A stretch of 64,000 nt of DNA from Pseudonocardia halophobica (GTDB lineage Bacteria > Actinomycetota > Actinomycetes > Mycobacteriales > Pseudonocardiaceae). The stretch spans positions 121,709-185,708 of the forward strand of contig NZ_BSFQ01000012.1 of NCBI RefSeq assembly GCF_027922425.1. The letters are read 5' to 3'. A program made the position numbers and the translations under genes. Positions 50,064-59,093 of this stretch are shown here, piece after piece (within the stretch, counting starts at the first letter, position 1; each line of letters begins with the position of its first letter). Below the pieces are notes generated by a model. That model did not search any database. It was not told the DNA's origin and worked only from the letters and a program-made list of their open reading frames with translations.

Positions 50064-51256
50064 CGCAGCGACCTGAAGGTCGCCCGGACCTCCGCCGAGA
50101 ACGTCTGCGGCTGCTCCCAGGCGGCGAAGTGGCCCCCTTCCTCGACCTCGTTGAAGTGGACGAGCTTCGGGTAGGCCCGCTCCGCCCAGCTCCGCGGGGC
50201 CGGGTAGAGCTCGTCGGGGAAGACGGTCACGCCGACCGGGATCTCGACGCCCCGGGCGTCGAAGAAGGCACCCGTGTTCTCCCAGTAGAGGCGCGCGGAG
50301 GAGATCGCGGTGTTCGTCAGCCAGTAGTGGGTGACGTTGTCGAGGACGTCGTCGCGGGACAGGCCGCCGGGCCGGCCGGCGAAGGCGCGCGCGATGAGCT
50401 GGTAGCTGCGGACGTCGTGATCGATCATCCACGCCGCGAGGCCGACGGGGGAGTCGACGATGCCGTAGAGGGTCTGGGGCCGGTTGGCCATCTCGATCGC
50501 GTAGCCGACGCCGGTCCTGAAGAAGTCGGCCAGCGTCTCGTAGGCCGTCTTCTCGGCGGCGGAGAGGCCGGCGGGCGGCGGGTCGCCGAGCTGGAGGGCC
50601 TTCGAGATGTCGGCGGGAACCGTCGCCGGCATGTTGGTGTGGATGCCGAGCAGGCCGGGGGGCTCGAGCAGGGCCATCCGCTCCGTGACGGCGTTGCCCC
50701 AGTCGCCGCCCTGCGCGACGTACCGCCGGTAGCCGAGCCGGCTCATCAGCTCGACCCAGGCGCGGGCGACGCGGACGGGGTCCCAGCCGGTCTCGGTCGG
50801 CTTCCCCGAGAACCCGTACCCCGGCAGCGAGGGGATGACGAGGTGGAACGCGTCTGCGGCGCTCGCGCCGTGCTCCGTGGGCCGGGTGAGCGGGTCGATG
50901 ATCTTCAGCTGCTCGACCGTCGAGCCCGGCCAGCCGTGCGTGACGAGGAGCGGCAGGGCGTCCTCGTGCTCGGAGCGGACGTGGATGAAGTGGATGTCGA
51001 CGCCGTCGATCTCGGTGACGAAGTGGGGGAGGGCCGCGAACCGCTCCTCGAACCGGCGCCAGTCGTACTCCGTCGCCCAGTAGTCGGCGAGCGCCTGGAT
51101 CGTCTCGAGCTGCACCCCCTGGGAGTCGTCCGGTTCCCGGTCGGGCCACTTCGTCGCTGCGACACGTCTGCGCAGGTCGGTGAGCTGCTCCTCGGGGACG
51201 TCGATCGTGAACGGGCGGATCGCGTCCCCGCCGGTCGTCGGGACGGTGGTTCCCAT
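50060..51256 (-). CDS. Epoxide hydrolase (EHN-domain alpha/beta hydrolase)
   Basis: 398 residues. N-terminal EHN domain (IRPFTIDVPEEQLTDLRRRV ... YDWRRFEERFAALPHF), oxyanion THGWPGS (107-111), nucleophile GGDWG (Asp185), IPSLPGYGFSGKP, and the C-terminal EVEEGGHFAAWEQP with the catalytic His. Opens epoxides to diols. Overlaps the redoxin gene by GTGA; a monooxygenase (CYP102) upstream could feed it epoxides, but that is inference. Confidence 0.92.
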   Translation of the reverse strand: MGTTVPTTGGDAIRPFTIDVPEEQLTDLRRRVAATKWPDREPDDSQGVQLETIQALADYWATEYDWRRFEERFAALPHFVTEIDGVDIHFIHVRSEHEDALPLLVTHGWPGSTVEQLKIIDPLTRPTEHGASAADAFHLVIPSLPGYGFSGKPTETGWDPVRVARAWVELMSRLGYRRYVAQGGDWGNAVTERMALLEPPGLLGIHTNMPATVPADISKALQLGDPPPAGLSAAEKTAYETLADFFRTGVGYAIEMANRPQTLYGIVDSPVGLAAWMIDHDVRSYQLIARAFAGRPGGLSRDDVLDNVTHYWLTNTAISSARLYWENTGAFFDARGVEIPVGVTVFPDELYPAPRSWAERAYPKLVHFNEVEEGGHFAAWEQPQTFSAEVRATFRSLR

Positions 51257-51736
51257 GGGCTCGCTCCAGGCGTCTGGTCTGCGGTGTGGACGGCCGTGTG
51301 GTCGGCCGTGGGCCGCGGGAGCCGCGTCGGGCTCCCCGAGGCGGCGACCAATGCTCCGGACCTGCGGGCGGGCGCCATCACCTCACGGAGGTGAACCGGC
51401 GACGGTTGGTGATGCGCCCGCCGGTGACGTGCCCCTGCGGTGACGAAGCGGGCGCCTGCCGCGAGGCCGGAGGGGTGGGCATCGTGGCAGGCGCCTGGTT
51501 CGACCGTCGCGGCTGCGCGAGGGGCGCCGCCCGGCACGCGCGGCGTCGGGAGGGCACGCCCGGCGGGCGACGCGTGAACGGGACCGCGAGGGTCCGGGGG
51601 ACCGTAACCCGGCAGGCAGGGCGATCCAACCCCGATCTCGACGAGACAGTCGAAAAGACGACAGATGGTTCAGGGTGAGCTGAGCCACCGGTTCCAGTTG
51701 TTTCCACCGCGCAACTCGGGTCGGGCCGAGGTCACG
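51257..51736. other. Non-coding stretch with two adjacent hairpins
   Basis: No gene seen. TCACCTC-ACG-GAGGTGA (51378-51394) and AACCG-GCGA-CGGTT (51394-51407) sit in tandem about 120 bp upstream of the epoxide hydrolase start; a GGTCGGCCGTG-like duplication is near 51300. Confidence 0.4.
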
Positions 51737-51766
51737 TTGACTGATCTGAACAGTTGCACAGATGAT
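51737..51766 (+). promoter_or_regulatory. Probable promoter of the ABC importer operon
   Basis: TTGACT (51737-51742), 18 bases, GATGAT (51761-51766), differing from TATGAT by one base. About 50 bp before the ATG at 51819, in a locally AT-richer segment. Confidence 0.5.
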
Positions 51767-51818
51767 GCATCCGGTCGCCCCGCCCGGGGAGGCGCGGACG
51801 GGAACGAGGTGACGCCGG

Positions 51819-53354
51819 ATGCCACGACGGCGGGTGGCGCGACTGGTGGCCGCGATGGCCGGGGTGGTCGTGCTGGCGGCATGCGCAGGGCAGGGCGGCA
51901 GGACCGGAGCGGCCGGGACGGACGGCGAGCTGACCGTCGCGCTGCAGTTCCCGCCCCGCGCCGCGTACGCCTTCGACGCCGACGACGGCGCCCGGCTGCA
52001 GAGCCTCGGCGTGGCCGAGACGTTGACGACGGTCGACGACGCGGTGCAGCCCGCCCCGGGCCTGGCGACCTCGTGGGAGCAGACCGCGGACCCGCGGACC
52101 TGGCGGTTCGTGCTCCGGCAGGGCGTGACCTTCCACGACGGCAGCCCGCTGACCCCGGACGCCGTCGTCACGGCGCTCGGCCACATCGCCGGCGTCACGG
52201 CGCCGCCGCGGTCGATCCGCGGGATCGGGTTCGAGATCGCCGCGGACGGCGCGGACGCCGTACGGATCACGACGGCGGAGCCGGACCCGGTGGTTCCCTT
52301 GCGGATGAGCAGCGGGAACCTGGGGATCCTCGCGCCCGCCGCGTACGCCGGGGAGGCGCAGCCGAGCGTGATCCGGACGGGCACCGGCCCGTACGTGCTG
52401 GACACGGTGAACGGCACCGACTCCGCGGTCCTGGTGCGCAACGAGGACTACTGGGGCACGAAGGCCGGCGCCGCGCGGGTGACCGTGCGGTACGTGCCCG
52501 ACCCGCAGAGCCGGGCGCTGGCCCTGCAGGCCGGCGACGTCCAGTTCGCCGAGGGGCTGCCCGTCGCGTCGCTCGACCAGCTGCGCTCGGCCGGCGTCGA
52601 CGTCGCGGAGTACCCGGGCGCCCGCACGATCGAGCTGCTGCTCAACCAGTCCGCGGCGCCCTTCTCGGACCTGCGGGTGCGACAGGCCGTGACGAAGGCG
52701 ATCGACCGGCCGGTGCTGGCCGCGCAGGTGCTGAGCGGCGCGGCGGCGCCGGCGGCGGATCTGTTCGGCGCGGCGGTGCCGTGGGGCGAGACCGCCCCGC
52801 CGCCGGGTGCCGACGTCGACGGCGCGAAGGCCCTGCTCGCCGAGGCCGGGTACGGCCCCGGCCGGCCGCTGCAGGTACGTCTGTGGACCTTCCCGAACCG
52901 CCCCGAGATGCCCGTCCTGGCGGGCGCGATCCAGTCGATGCTGGCCCGGGCCGGGATCGGGGTGGAGGTGACCGTCGGGGACTACGCCGCGCAGGAGCCG
53001 GAGGTGCTCGCGGGGCGGTTCGACATGTACCTCAACTCCCGCAGCTACCTGTCCGACCACGCGGACGCGACGAGCACGCTGACCTCGGACTACACCTGCG
53101 GCGGCAGCTACAACATCGACCACTACTGCTCGGCGGCCTACGACGCGCTGATCGACCGGCTGCCGACGGTCACCGACACGGCCGAGCGCCGGCAGCTGTT
53201 CGCCGAGGCGGCCAGGTTGCTGACCGCCGACGCCGTCGGCGTGATGGTCGTGCACCCGCTCAACACCGCGGGCTCGCGCGGGGTGAGCGGCTTCAGGCCG
53301 GACCCGCTCGGGGTGCGGCCCGTCCTGCCGCCGCTGTCGCGCACCGACGCCTGA
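51819..53354 (+). CDS. ABC importer substrate-binding lipoprotein (oligopeptide/nickel type, SBP_bac_5)
   Basis: 511 residues. Signal peptide RRRVARLVAAMAGVVVLAAC with lipobox LAAC (Cys22). Family-5 motifs: PAPGLATSWEQTADPRTWRF, LRQGVTFHDGSPLTPDAV and RTGTGPYVL, then RVRQAVTKAIDR. Captures peptides, opines or metal chelates outside the membrane. The operon continues with two permeases but has no ATPase. Confidence 0.88.
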   Translation: MPRRRVARLVAAMAGVVVLAACAGQGGRTGAAGTDGELTVALQFPPRAAYAFDADDGARLQSLGVAETLTTVDDAVQPAPGLATSWEQTADPRTWRFVLRQGVTFHDGSPLTPDAVVTALGHIAGVTAPPRSIRGIGFEIAADGADAVRITTAEPDPVVPLRMSSGNLGILAPAAYAGEAQPSVIRTGTGPYVLDTVNGTDSAVLVRNEDYWGTKAGAARVTVRYVPDPQSRALALQAGDVQFAEGLPVASLDQLRSAGVDVAEYPGARTIELLLNQSAAPFSDLRVRQAVTKAIDRPVLAAQVLSGAAAPAADLFGAAVPWGETAPPPGADVDGAKALLAEAGYGPGRPLQVRLWTFPNRPEMPVLAGAIQSMLARAGIGVEVTVGDYAAQEPEVLAGRFDMYLNSRSYLSDHADATSTLTSDYTCGGSYNIDHYCSAAYDALIDRLPTVTDTAERRQLFAEAARLLTADAVGVMVVHPLNTAGSRGVSGFRPDPLGVRPVLPPLSRTDA

Positions 53355-54302
53355 GTGCTCGGTCCGCTGCTGCGGCGGCTGCTGCCGCTCCCGCTGGTCC
53401 TGCTGGCCGCGTCGGTCGTGGCGTTCGCGCTGCCCCGGATGATCGGCGGCGACGTCACCCGGGCCGTGCTCCGCGCCCGGGTCGCCTCCGACGCGCCGGG
53501 CCCCGAGGTGACGGCCCGGGTCACGGCGGAGCTCGGGCTCGACGGCCCGGTCGTCGGGCAGTACGTGCGGTGGCTCGGCGCCGTGCTGCGGGGCGACCTC
53601 GGGATCGGGTTCGTCGCGCGCACCCCGGTGATCGACCAGCTCGGCTCGGCGCTCGGCGTATCGGGGCTGCTCACCGGCGCCGCGCTCGGGCTCGCGGCGG
53701 TCCTGGGGATCCCGGCCGGGGTGCTCGCCGCGCGGTGTCCCGGTGGCCTGCTCGACCGCGGGCTGTCCGCCGCCGGCGTCGCGGGGATCGCCGTGCCGGA
53801 GTTCGTCCTGGCGCCGTGGCTGGTCCTGGTGTTCGCGGTGGGCGCGGGGGTGCTCCCGGCGATCGGCTGGGGCGGCCCGCAGCACCTGGTGCTCCCGGTG
53901 CTCACGCTCGCGGCCTACCCGGCCGCGCTGGCGGCGCAGCTCGTGCGGGCCGAGACGATCGACGTGCTCGGCCGCGACCACGTCCGCCTGGCCCGGGCGA
54001 AGGGGCTGCCGGAGCGTCGGGTGCTCTGGCGGCACGCCGCCCGGCTCGCGCTGACCTCGGTGACCTCGCTGTCCGGGATGTTCGTGGCCGGCCTCCTCGG
54101 CGGAGCCGTCGTGGTGGAGACCGTGTTCGGGATCCCCGGGGTGGGGCGGCTGCTGCTCGACGCCGTCCTGGCCCGGGACCTGCCCGTGGTCCAGGCCGGC
54201 ACGCTCGTCCTCGTCGCCGTGGCGATGGTCGCCGGGATGGTCGCCGAGGTCGTGCAGCTCGCCCTCGACCCGGTCGCCCACGACCGGGAGGCCGACCGGT
54301 GA
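53355..54302 (+). CDS. ABC importer permease (DppB-like)
   Basis: 315 residues, GTG directly after the lipoprotein stop. Six hydrophobic segments; YVRWLGAVLRGDLGIGFVARTPV is the DppB/OppB N-domain signature and LARAKGLPERRVLWRHAARLALTS the EAA loop that would contact an ATPase. GTGA overlap with the next gene. Confidence 0.88.
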   Translation: MLGPLLRRLLPLPLVLLAASVVAFALPRMIGGDVTRAVLRARVASDAPGPEVTARVTAELGLDGPVVGQYVRWLGAVLRGDLGIGFVARTPVIDQLGSALGVSGLLTGAALGLAAVLGIPAGVLAARCPGGLLDRGLSAAGVAGIAVPEFVLAPWLVLVFAVGAGVLPAIGWGGPQHLVLPVLTLAAYPAALAAQLVRAETIDVLGRDHVRLARAKGLPERRVLWRHAARLALTSVTSLSGMFVAGLLGGAVVVETVFGIPGVGRLLLDAVLARDLPVVQAGTLVLVAVAMVAGMVAEVVQLALDPVAHDREADR

Positions 54303-55120
54303 GGTGGGTCGTCGGGGCCGCGGCCGGGCTCGTGCTCCTGGTCGGCCTCGGGCCCCTGCTGCTGCCCGACCCGGTGGCCACGGACTTCGCGGCGATCCTG
54401 CGCCCGCCGTCGACCGCCCACCTGCTGGGCACCGACCAGCTCGGCCGCGACGTCGCCGCACGGCTGCTCGTCGGGGGCCGGCTCACGCTCGGTCTCTCGG
54501 CCGGTGCCGTCCTGGTCACCGGGGCCGTCGGGGTCGCGGTCGGGCTGACGTGCGGCTACGCGGGCGGACGTGGGGGACGGGCGGTGCTGCGCCTGACCGA
54601 TCTGCTCGCGGCGCTCCCGACGGTGCTGTTCGGGCTGCTCGCCGCGGTCGTCCTCGGATCCGGCCCGGGCTCGTTGCTGGTCGCGGTGGTCGTCGTCGGG
54701 TGGACGCCCTTCGCGAGGCAGGCCTACCAGTTGACCGTGCGGGAGGTCGGACAGGGCTACGTCGAGGGCGCGGCCGCGCTCGGGGCCGGGCGCGCCCGCG
54801 TGCTCGGCGGGCACGTGCTGCGCAACGTCGCCGGCCCGCTCGTCGCCCACGGCTGCGTGCGCTTCGCCGGGACGCTGCTCACCGTCTCCGGTCTGTCGTT
54901 CCTCGGCCTGGGCATCCAGCCGCCGACGCCGGAATGGGGCGCGATGGTCGCCGAGGGGCGGGAGTTCCTCTTCGCCGCCCCGCACGTCGTACTGGCCCCG
55001 TCGGTCGCCGTCGTCCTCGTCGCGGCGCTCGCGCTCGTCGTCGGGCGCGGGCTGGAGAACCCGGCCGGTCGTCGTTCGTGGACCGCACGTCGCGGTTCTT
55101 CCCTGCCGTCATCAGAATGA
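54299..55120 (+). CDS. ABC importer permease (DppC-like) with altered C-terminus
   Basis: 273 residues from GTG 54299. HLLGTDQLGRDVAARLLVGGR is the DppC signature, and YVEGAAALGAGRARVLGGHVLRN the EAA loop. The usual end (NLLGDGLRDALDPR-like) is replaced by GRGLENPAGRRSWTARRG and SSLPSSE. Normal operons go on to DppD/DppF ATPases; here the next gene is unrelated and a deletion scar is inferred. Confidence 0.83.
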   Translation: MRWVVGAAAGLVLLVGLGPLLLPDPVATDFAAILRPPSTAHLLGTDQLGRDVAARLLVGGRLTLGLSAGAVLVTGAVGVAVGLTCGYAGGRGGRAVLRLTDLLAALPTVLFGLLAAVVLGSGPGSLLVAVVVVGWTPFARQAYQLTVREVGQGYVEGAAALGAGRARVLGGHVLRNVAGPLVAHGCVRFAGTLLTVSGLSFLGLGIQPPTPEWGAMVAEGREFLFAAPHVVLAPSVAVVLVAALALVVGRGLENPAGRRSWTARRGSSLPSSE

Positions 55121-55163
55121 GGTACGGAAATGAGGTGTCGGGCGGCCGTTCGGAGTCCGGTGC

Positions 55164-55169
55164 TAATCT
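55164..55169 (+). promoter_or_regulatory. -10 element of a leaderless gene
   Basis: TAATCT ends 6 bases before the GTG at 55176, which has no ribosome site. Transcription would begin at or next to the start codon. Confidence 0.5.
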
Positions 55170-55175
55170 CGCGGC

Positions 55176-56090
55176 GTGAATGCGGCCGTCGTCAGGTCCG
55201 TCGGCGGTCTGCTGAATTCCGTCTTTCCGCTCCGTACCCGGCGGCGCGTCGCGACGGTCGAGGTCGCCGGTCTCGATATGCGGTGGGAAGAAAAGACGGG
55301 TAGGGCCTTCCCGCCGGAACCCGATCCCCGTGGACCCGCCGAGCACCGTGAATTCCGGCTGCACCTCACCCTGACCCTGCGGAACACCGCGGACCGCCCT
55401 CGGAGGATCACCGGGCTGCGGGTCGCCTGCCCGGCGAGCGCGCTCCTGCTGCTGTACGGACTGCCGTGGGTCCCTGGCACCGGAGAGCCCGCCGCTCCAC
55501 CGCAGATCGGACCGATAGGCGCTGGTCAGGGCGTCGTCGTCGGGGCGGCGACCCTCCCGCATCCCCGCGAGGATCCGGTCTTCGATCTCCGTGTGGACGT
55601 CGCTGACGCGGTTCCCGCCCACGCCGTCGCGCGCGTGCCGGTGGTCCTCGAACTCCCGGCCTTCGCGATCCGTCGGGACTACGGTCCCTACCCGTTGTAC
55701 GTCCTCCAACTGGAACTGGAACTCGGCCGCGGCATGCTGCCCCTCGGGACGGTTCTCGCCGCGCCCGCCGGACCGATGCTCGACGGCGCGCTGGAGAAGG
55801 ACGCGGAAAGTGTCCTCCGCGCGGAAACCCGCCGCGCACTCGCGCAGGAATCTCCGGGGGACGGTGTCGTCGAATTCGCGTCCTCACTGAACCGGCGGCT
55901 CTTCGACTGGGTCGCCCAGCGTCGCCGGACCGTCGAGACGACCCTCGCCGAGCTGTCCGAATTCGGGCCGTTCCACGTTGTCTGGGACCAACCGCTCACC
56001 GGTCGCGCCGAGCAGCTCGACCAGTACGTCGAGGGGATCGACAAGCGCCAGGCCGAGCTGCGGACCCGGCTCTTCGACCGCCGCCCCTAG
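55176..56090 (+). CDS. Protein of unknown function
   Basis: 304 residues from GTG 55176. A beta-rich first part with REFRLHLTLTLRNTADRPRRI and LPAFAIRRDYGPYPLYVLQLEL recalls an immunoglobulin-like or C2-like domain; the second part is helical with ALEKDAESVLRAETRRALAQ and RAEQLDQYVEGIDKRQAELR (possible coiled coil). No signal peptide or membrane helix. Codon use is slightly more AT-tolerant than that of neighbours (GAATTC, GAAAAG), hinting at recent arrival. Not recognised. Confidence 0.6.
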   Translation: MNAAVVRSVGGLLNSVFPLRTRRRVATVEVAGLDMRWEEKTGRAFPPEPDPRGPAEHREFRLHLTLTLRNTADRPRRITGLRVACPASALLLLYGLPWVPGTGEPAAPPQIGPIGAGQGVVVGAATLPHPREDPVFDLRVDVADAVPAHAVARVPVVLELPAFAIRRDYGPYPLYVLQLELELGRGMLPLGTVLAAPAGPMLDGALEKDAESVLRAETRRALAQESPGDGVVEFASSLNRRLFDWVAQRRRTVETTLAELSEFGPFHVVWDQPLTGRAEQLDQYVEGIDKRQAELRTRLFDRRP

Positions 56091-56196
56091 CCTCGCCCGT
56101 GCCGACGGTCACGGCCGGCCTGCGATCGTCGTCGGAGCCGGGTTGAAGGCGCCGGCGCGACGGTGATCGCACCGCGGCCGGCATGCCGTGGGGCGG

Positions 56197-56231
56197 GATC
56201 ACCGCCTGCGGACGGTGAGGCGGTGGTGATC
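56197..56231. terminator. Imperfect hairpin downstream of the unknown gene
   Basis: GATCACCGCCT (56197-56207) pairs with AGGCGGTGGTGATC (56218-56231) with a 3-base bulge. It lies 107 bp past the stop at 56090. The rest of 56091-56445 is without an evident gene. Confidence 0.35.
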
Positions 56232-56445
56232 AGTTGTCGTCGGGGAAGGCGAGCACGCGGGCTCTGCGTCCTGGGACGGCAGCCTCGGGATCGGTGAACA
56301 GGTGCTACGCACTGGGTACAGGCAGAGCGCCTTCTCTACAGCCCGTGGCATCCGTCAGGAAGCCTCCGCCGAAACCCGTTCGGCGATCGCGGCCAGCACT
56401 GCTAACTTCTCGGAGGCCGTGCGAGAGAACGAGGAGGTGGTACCC

Positions 56446-56499
56446 GTGAACGCTGTATCGACATGGGTGCTCCCCTCCGGGGTCACGGTCGGGCGATAG
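56446..56499 (+). CDS. Possible 17-residue leader peptide
   Basis: GTG 56446 follows GAGGAGGT by 7 bases, an unusually good ribosome site for this window, and reads VNAVSTWVLPSGVTVGR before TAG. It ends 45 bp ahead of the hydrolase ATG. It could be a leader peptide or the end of a longer frame opening at 56302. Not supported by family evidence. Confidence 0.3.
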   Translation: MNAVSTWVLPSGVTVGR

Positions 56500-56544
56500 G
56501 TCGTCCGGGAGCGCCGTTCACGCGCACTCCCGAAAGGCACGACC

Positions 56545-57276
56545 ATGCGATTCACCTCCGAGCAGCGCCTCGACGACGGCGTTCTCGAACGCGAATTCAC
56601 CCTCGGTGAGATCCCCGGCATCCTGTGGACGCCCGGGTCCGTATCCGCACCGGCCCCGCTGATCCTGCTCGGCCACCCTGGCGGACTGCACAGGATGTAC
56701 CCCCGACTGGTCGCCCGGGCCCGACACTCCGCCGCGGAGGGCTTCGCCGCGGCCACCCTCGAGCTCCCCGGGAGCGGTGACCGGCCCCGCTCCGCCGCCG
56801 CCGAGGAGGCCCGCGCCGACCTGCGCCGGGCGCTGGCGGCCGGCGAGCCGGTGGACGACGAGATCGTCGACCGGCTCGTCCTCCCGCTGGTCGAGAAGGC
56901 GGTCCCGGAATGGCGGGCCGCCCTGGACGCCCTCCTTTCGCTGCCCGAGATCGGCGGCCCGGTCGGGTACTCGGGAGGGGTGATCGCCATCGGAATTCGG
57001 CTGGCGGTGGTCGAGCCGCGCATCTCGGCCGCCCTTCTGTTCGCCGGGAGTTACGTGCCCCGCAGGATGTTCGAGGAGGCCCGGCAGGTCACCATCCCGT
57101 TGCAGGTCCTGTTGCAGTGGGACGACGAAGGAAACGACCGGCAGATGGCCCTGGACCTGTTCGACGCCTTCGGCGCCAAGGAGAAGACGCTGCACGCCAA
57201 TATGGGCGGGCACACCGGCGTCCCGCACTTCGAGGGCGACGACGCGACCCGGTTCTTCGCCCGGCACCTGAGGTGA
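56545..57276 (+). CDS. Dienelactone-hydrolase-like alpha/beta hydrolase
   Basis: 243 residues; ATG after GAAAGG. LLGHPGGLHRMYPRLV, ATLELPGSGDRPRS, nucleophile GYSGG (Ser143), QWDDEGNDRQMALDLFDAFG and the His in HANMGGHTGVPH. It is the intact relative of the remnant at 9881-10046. Substrate unknown. Confidence 0.78.
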   Translation: MRFTSEQRLDDGVLEREFTLGEIPGILWTPGSVSAPAPLILLGHPGGLHRMYPRLVARARHSAAEGFAAATLELPGSGDRPRSAAAEEARADLRRALAAGEPVDDEIVDRLVLPLVEKAVPEWRAALDALLSLPEIGGPVGYSGGVIAIGIRLAVVEPRISAALLFAGSYVPRRMFEEARQVTIPLQVLLQWDDEGNDRQMALDLFDAFGAKEKTLHANMGGHTGVPHFEGDDATRFFARHLR

Positions 57277-57505
57277 GGCGGACCGTCAGAGCGGCAGCAG
57301 ACGGCAGGCGGTGTCGGCCAGGATGCCGCAACGCTCCCGATTCGGCGACGGCCGCTGTGGGGTCGGGGGCGTGCTGCTCGACCAGCGCGAACGCTCAGAG
57401 TCGAGCTGAATGAGCGGGTGCGTAGCGGCGCCACCGAGTGCGGGCAGGAAGGACTCGGCGGCATCTCGGCCAGCAGAGTTGGCGCCCTGCCCGGACGACA
57501 GCCGT

Positions 57506-58795
57506 TCATCCCACGGGCGTGAGTACCGGTGGTGGTCGTCGTCGGGGTGTTCTGGTGCGGTCGATCCAGCTCGGCGGGAGGAACTCGGGCAGCCCATCGA
57601 CCATCCGGACTTCCCAGTGGGAGTGGTGGATCAGCCGGTGGTGGACGGTGCAGAGCATGACGAGGTTGCCCAGGCTGGTCGGGCCGCCGTGTTGCCATTC
57701 GCGCACGTGGTGGATCTCGCACCAGGACGGTGGGCGGTCGCAGCCGGGAAACGCGCAGCCGCTGTCACGAACCGTGACCGCCCGGCGCAGCCCGTCCGGG
57801 ACGGTGCGGGAGACCCGCCCGACGTCGAGCGGAACCCCGGTGCCGTCGAGCACCACCGGGATGACCGCCGCGTCACACGCCAACTGGCGCAGGGTCTGCG
57901 GGGTGAGCTGGCCGCCGAACTCCAGCGATGCGCTCGCCGGCCGCCGCTCGAGGTCCTCGAGTCGGACGGTGACGGTCAACTGCGGGCGACGGCCGCCGGT
58001 TTCGGGCAGCCGCCCGCGAGACAGCACCTGCGCGCACACCTCGGCCAGCGCCTCGGCCTGCCGCTCGGCCGCGCTGCGCTGGTCGTCGGCGTCGCGCGGG
58101 GCGGCGCCGGCATCCACCGCGGCGGCGATGGCGTCGAACAGTGCGGCGTCGTCGTAGCGGCCGGTGAGCTTGCCGCCGGGGCGGGTGCGGAAGCGCGAGA
58201 GCCGCAGCTCGTTGAGCTGCGCGGGTGGGGTGTCGTCGGGTTCGGGCCCGTCCTGGTCGAGAATCTCGAGGAGCTGGGTGCCCCAGGTGTGTAGCTCGGA
58301 GGGTGTGTAGATCGCGGCGTTGGCGGCGAGTTGGACTTCGGCGCCGGCCCAGGTCTCGGGGGCGAGTCGGCGGGCGGGGCCGCTGTCCAGCAGCCGGGCG
58401 ATCACCTCGACGTGGCGGAGCCCGGCCTCGCCGGAGGCGAACACGGTCGCGGTGGCAGGAAGTCGGGCCGGCAGCGGAACGCCGTCGAGCCCGATCTGTT
58501 CGCAGACGTTCTCGGCGGCGATCACGCGGCGGCGGGCCTCGAAGCGTTCCCAGCCGAGCAGATCGGAGAGTGCGCCGGTGGGCGAGCGGTAGCCGCGCTC
58601 GGCGAACACACCGCGCCGCTGGAGATCGGCGGTGGCGTCGACCACGGCCCGGTCCAGGAAGCGTCGGGCTTCCTCGTAGGCGACCAGCGCGGCGATGAGG
58701 TCGTCCGGTGCGGCGCTGGGTCCGGCGGTATCGGTCAGCTGCGCGATGGCCTGCTGGAGGCGCTCGCGCGCGGTGCCGACGGGCCCTGCGTCCAT
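57506..58795 (-). CDS. DUF222 / HNH endonuclease protein (13E12 repeat family)
   Basis: 429 residues from ATG 58795; a GTG at 58828 is in frame but would sit inside the operator. N-terminal DUF222 helical region (about 10-330) and C-terminal HNH: CAFPGCDRPPSWCEIHHVRE, GGPTSLGNLVMLC and VHHRLIHH, with paired Cys and His for zinc. The gene has a TATGAT -10 six bases before the ATG (leaderless) overlapped by a perfect SOS box, like several LexA-controlled 13E12 copies in mycobacteria. Function is unproven; mobile or damage-linked nuclease is suggested. Confidence 0.87.
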   Translation of the reverse strand: MDAGPVGTARERLQQAIAQLTDTAGPSAAPDDLIAALVAYEEARRFLDRAVVDATADLQRRGVFAERGYRSPTGALSDLLGWERFEARRRVIAAENVCEQIGLDGVPLPARLPATATVFASGEAGLRHVEVIARLLDSGPARRLAPETWAGAEVQLAANAAIYTPSELHTWGTQLLEILDQDGPEPDDTPPAQLNELRLSRFRTRPGGKLTGRYDDAALFDAIAAAVDAGAAPRDADDQRSAAERQAEALAEVCAQVLSRGRLPETGGRRPQLTVTVRLEDLERRPASASLEFGGQLTPQTLRQLACDAAVIPVVLDGTGVPLDVGRVSRTVPDGLRRAVTVRDSGCAFPGCDRPPSWCEIHHVREWQHGGPTSLGNLVMLCTVHHRLIHHSHWEVRMVDGLPEFLPPSWIDRTRTPRRRPPPVLTPVG

Positions 58796-58801
58796 GCCCT
58801 G

Positions 58802-58824
58802 ATCATACTCGAACCGATGTTCGA
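58802..58824 (-). promoter_or_regulatory. LexA (SOS) box and -10 element
   Basis: TCGAAC-CGAT-GTTCGA (58809-58824) is a perfect actinobacterial SOS box (TCGAAC-N4-GTTCGA). TATGAT on the minus strand (58802-58807) follows at once, so LexA would cover the promoter spacer. Confidence 0.75.
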
Positions 58825-59093
58825 ACACTGGTCAATCGCCGCAGATCAGCGACCTTTCACCGCGTGGTCTCAACACCTCTCGAGCAGGGCTTCGGAGGGA
58901 CGACCGCTCGTCGTCGCTCCCTACGGGAAGACCCGGGTCGTCCCGACTTCCGCCCACGCCGTCGAGGAGCGACGCCGGCACCGGTCCCTGTACGTACCTC
59001 TCCGTATTGGGTGGGGTGCGGGGCGCGCCCATCCTGTCCGGTGCGCCCCGGCCGGCCGACCGGGGCCACGGATGCACCACGAGGAGGCGCACC

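Noticed and set aside
57277..57505. Small gene or terminator between the convergent hydrolase and HNH genes
   Set aside because: Only a weak CGCTCA/TGAGCG dyad near 57391-57415 and no family-like frame.
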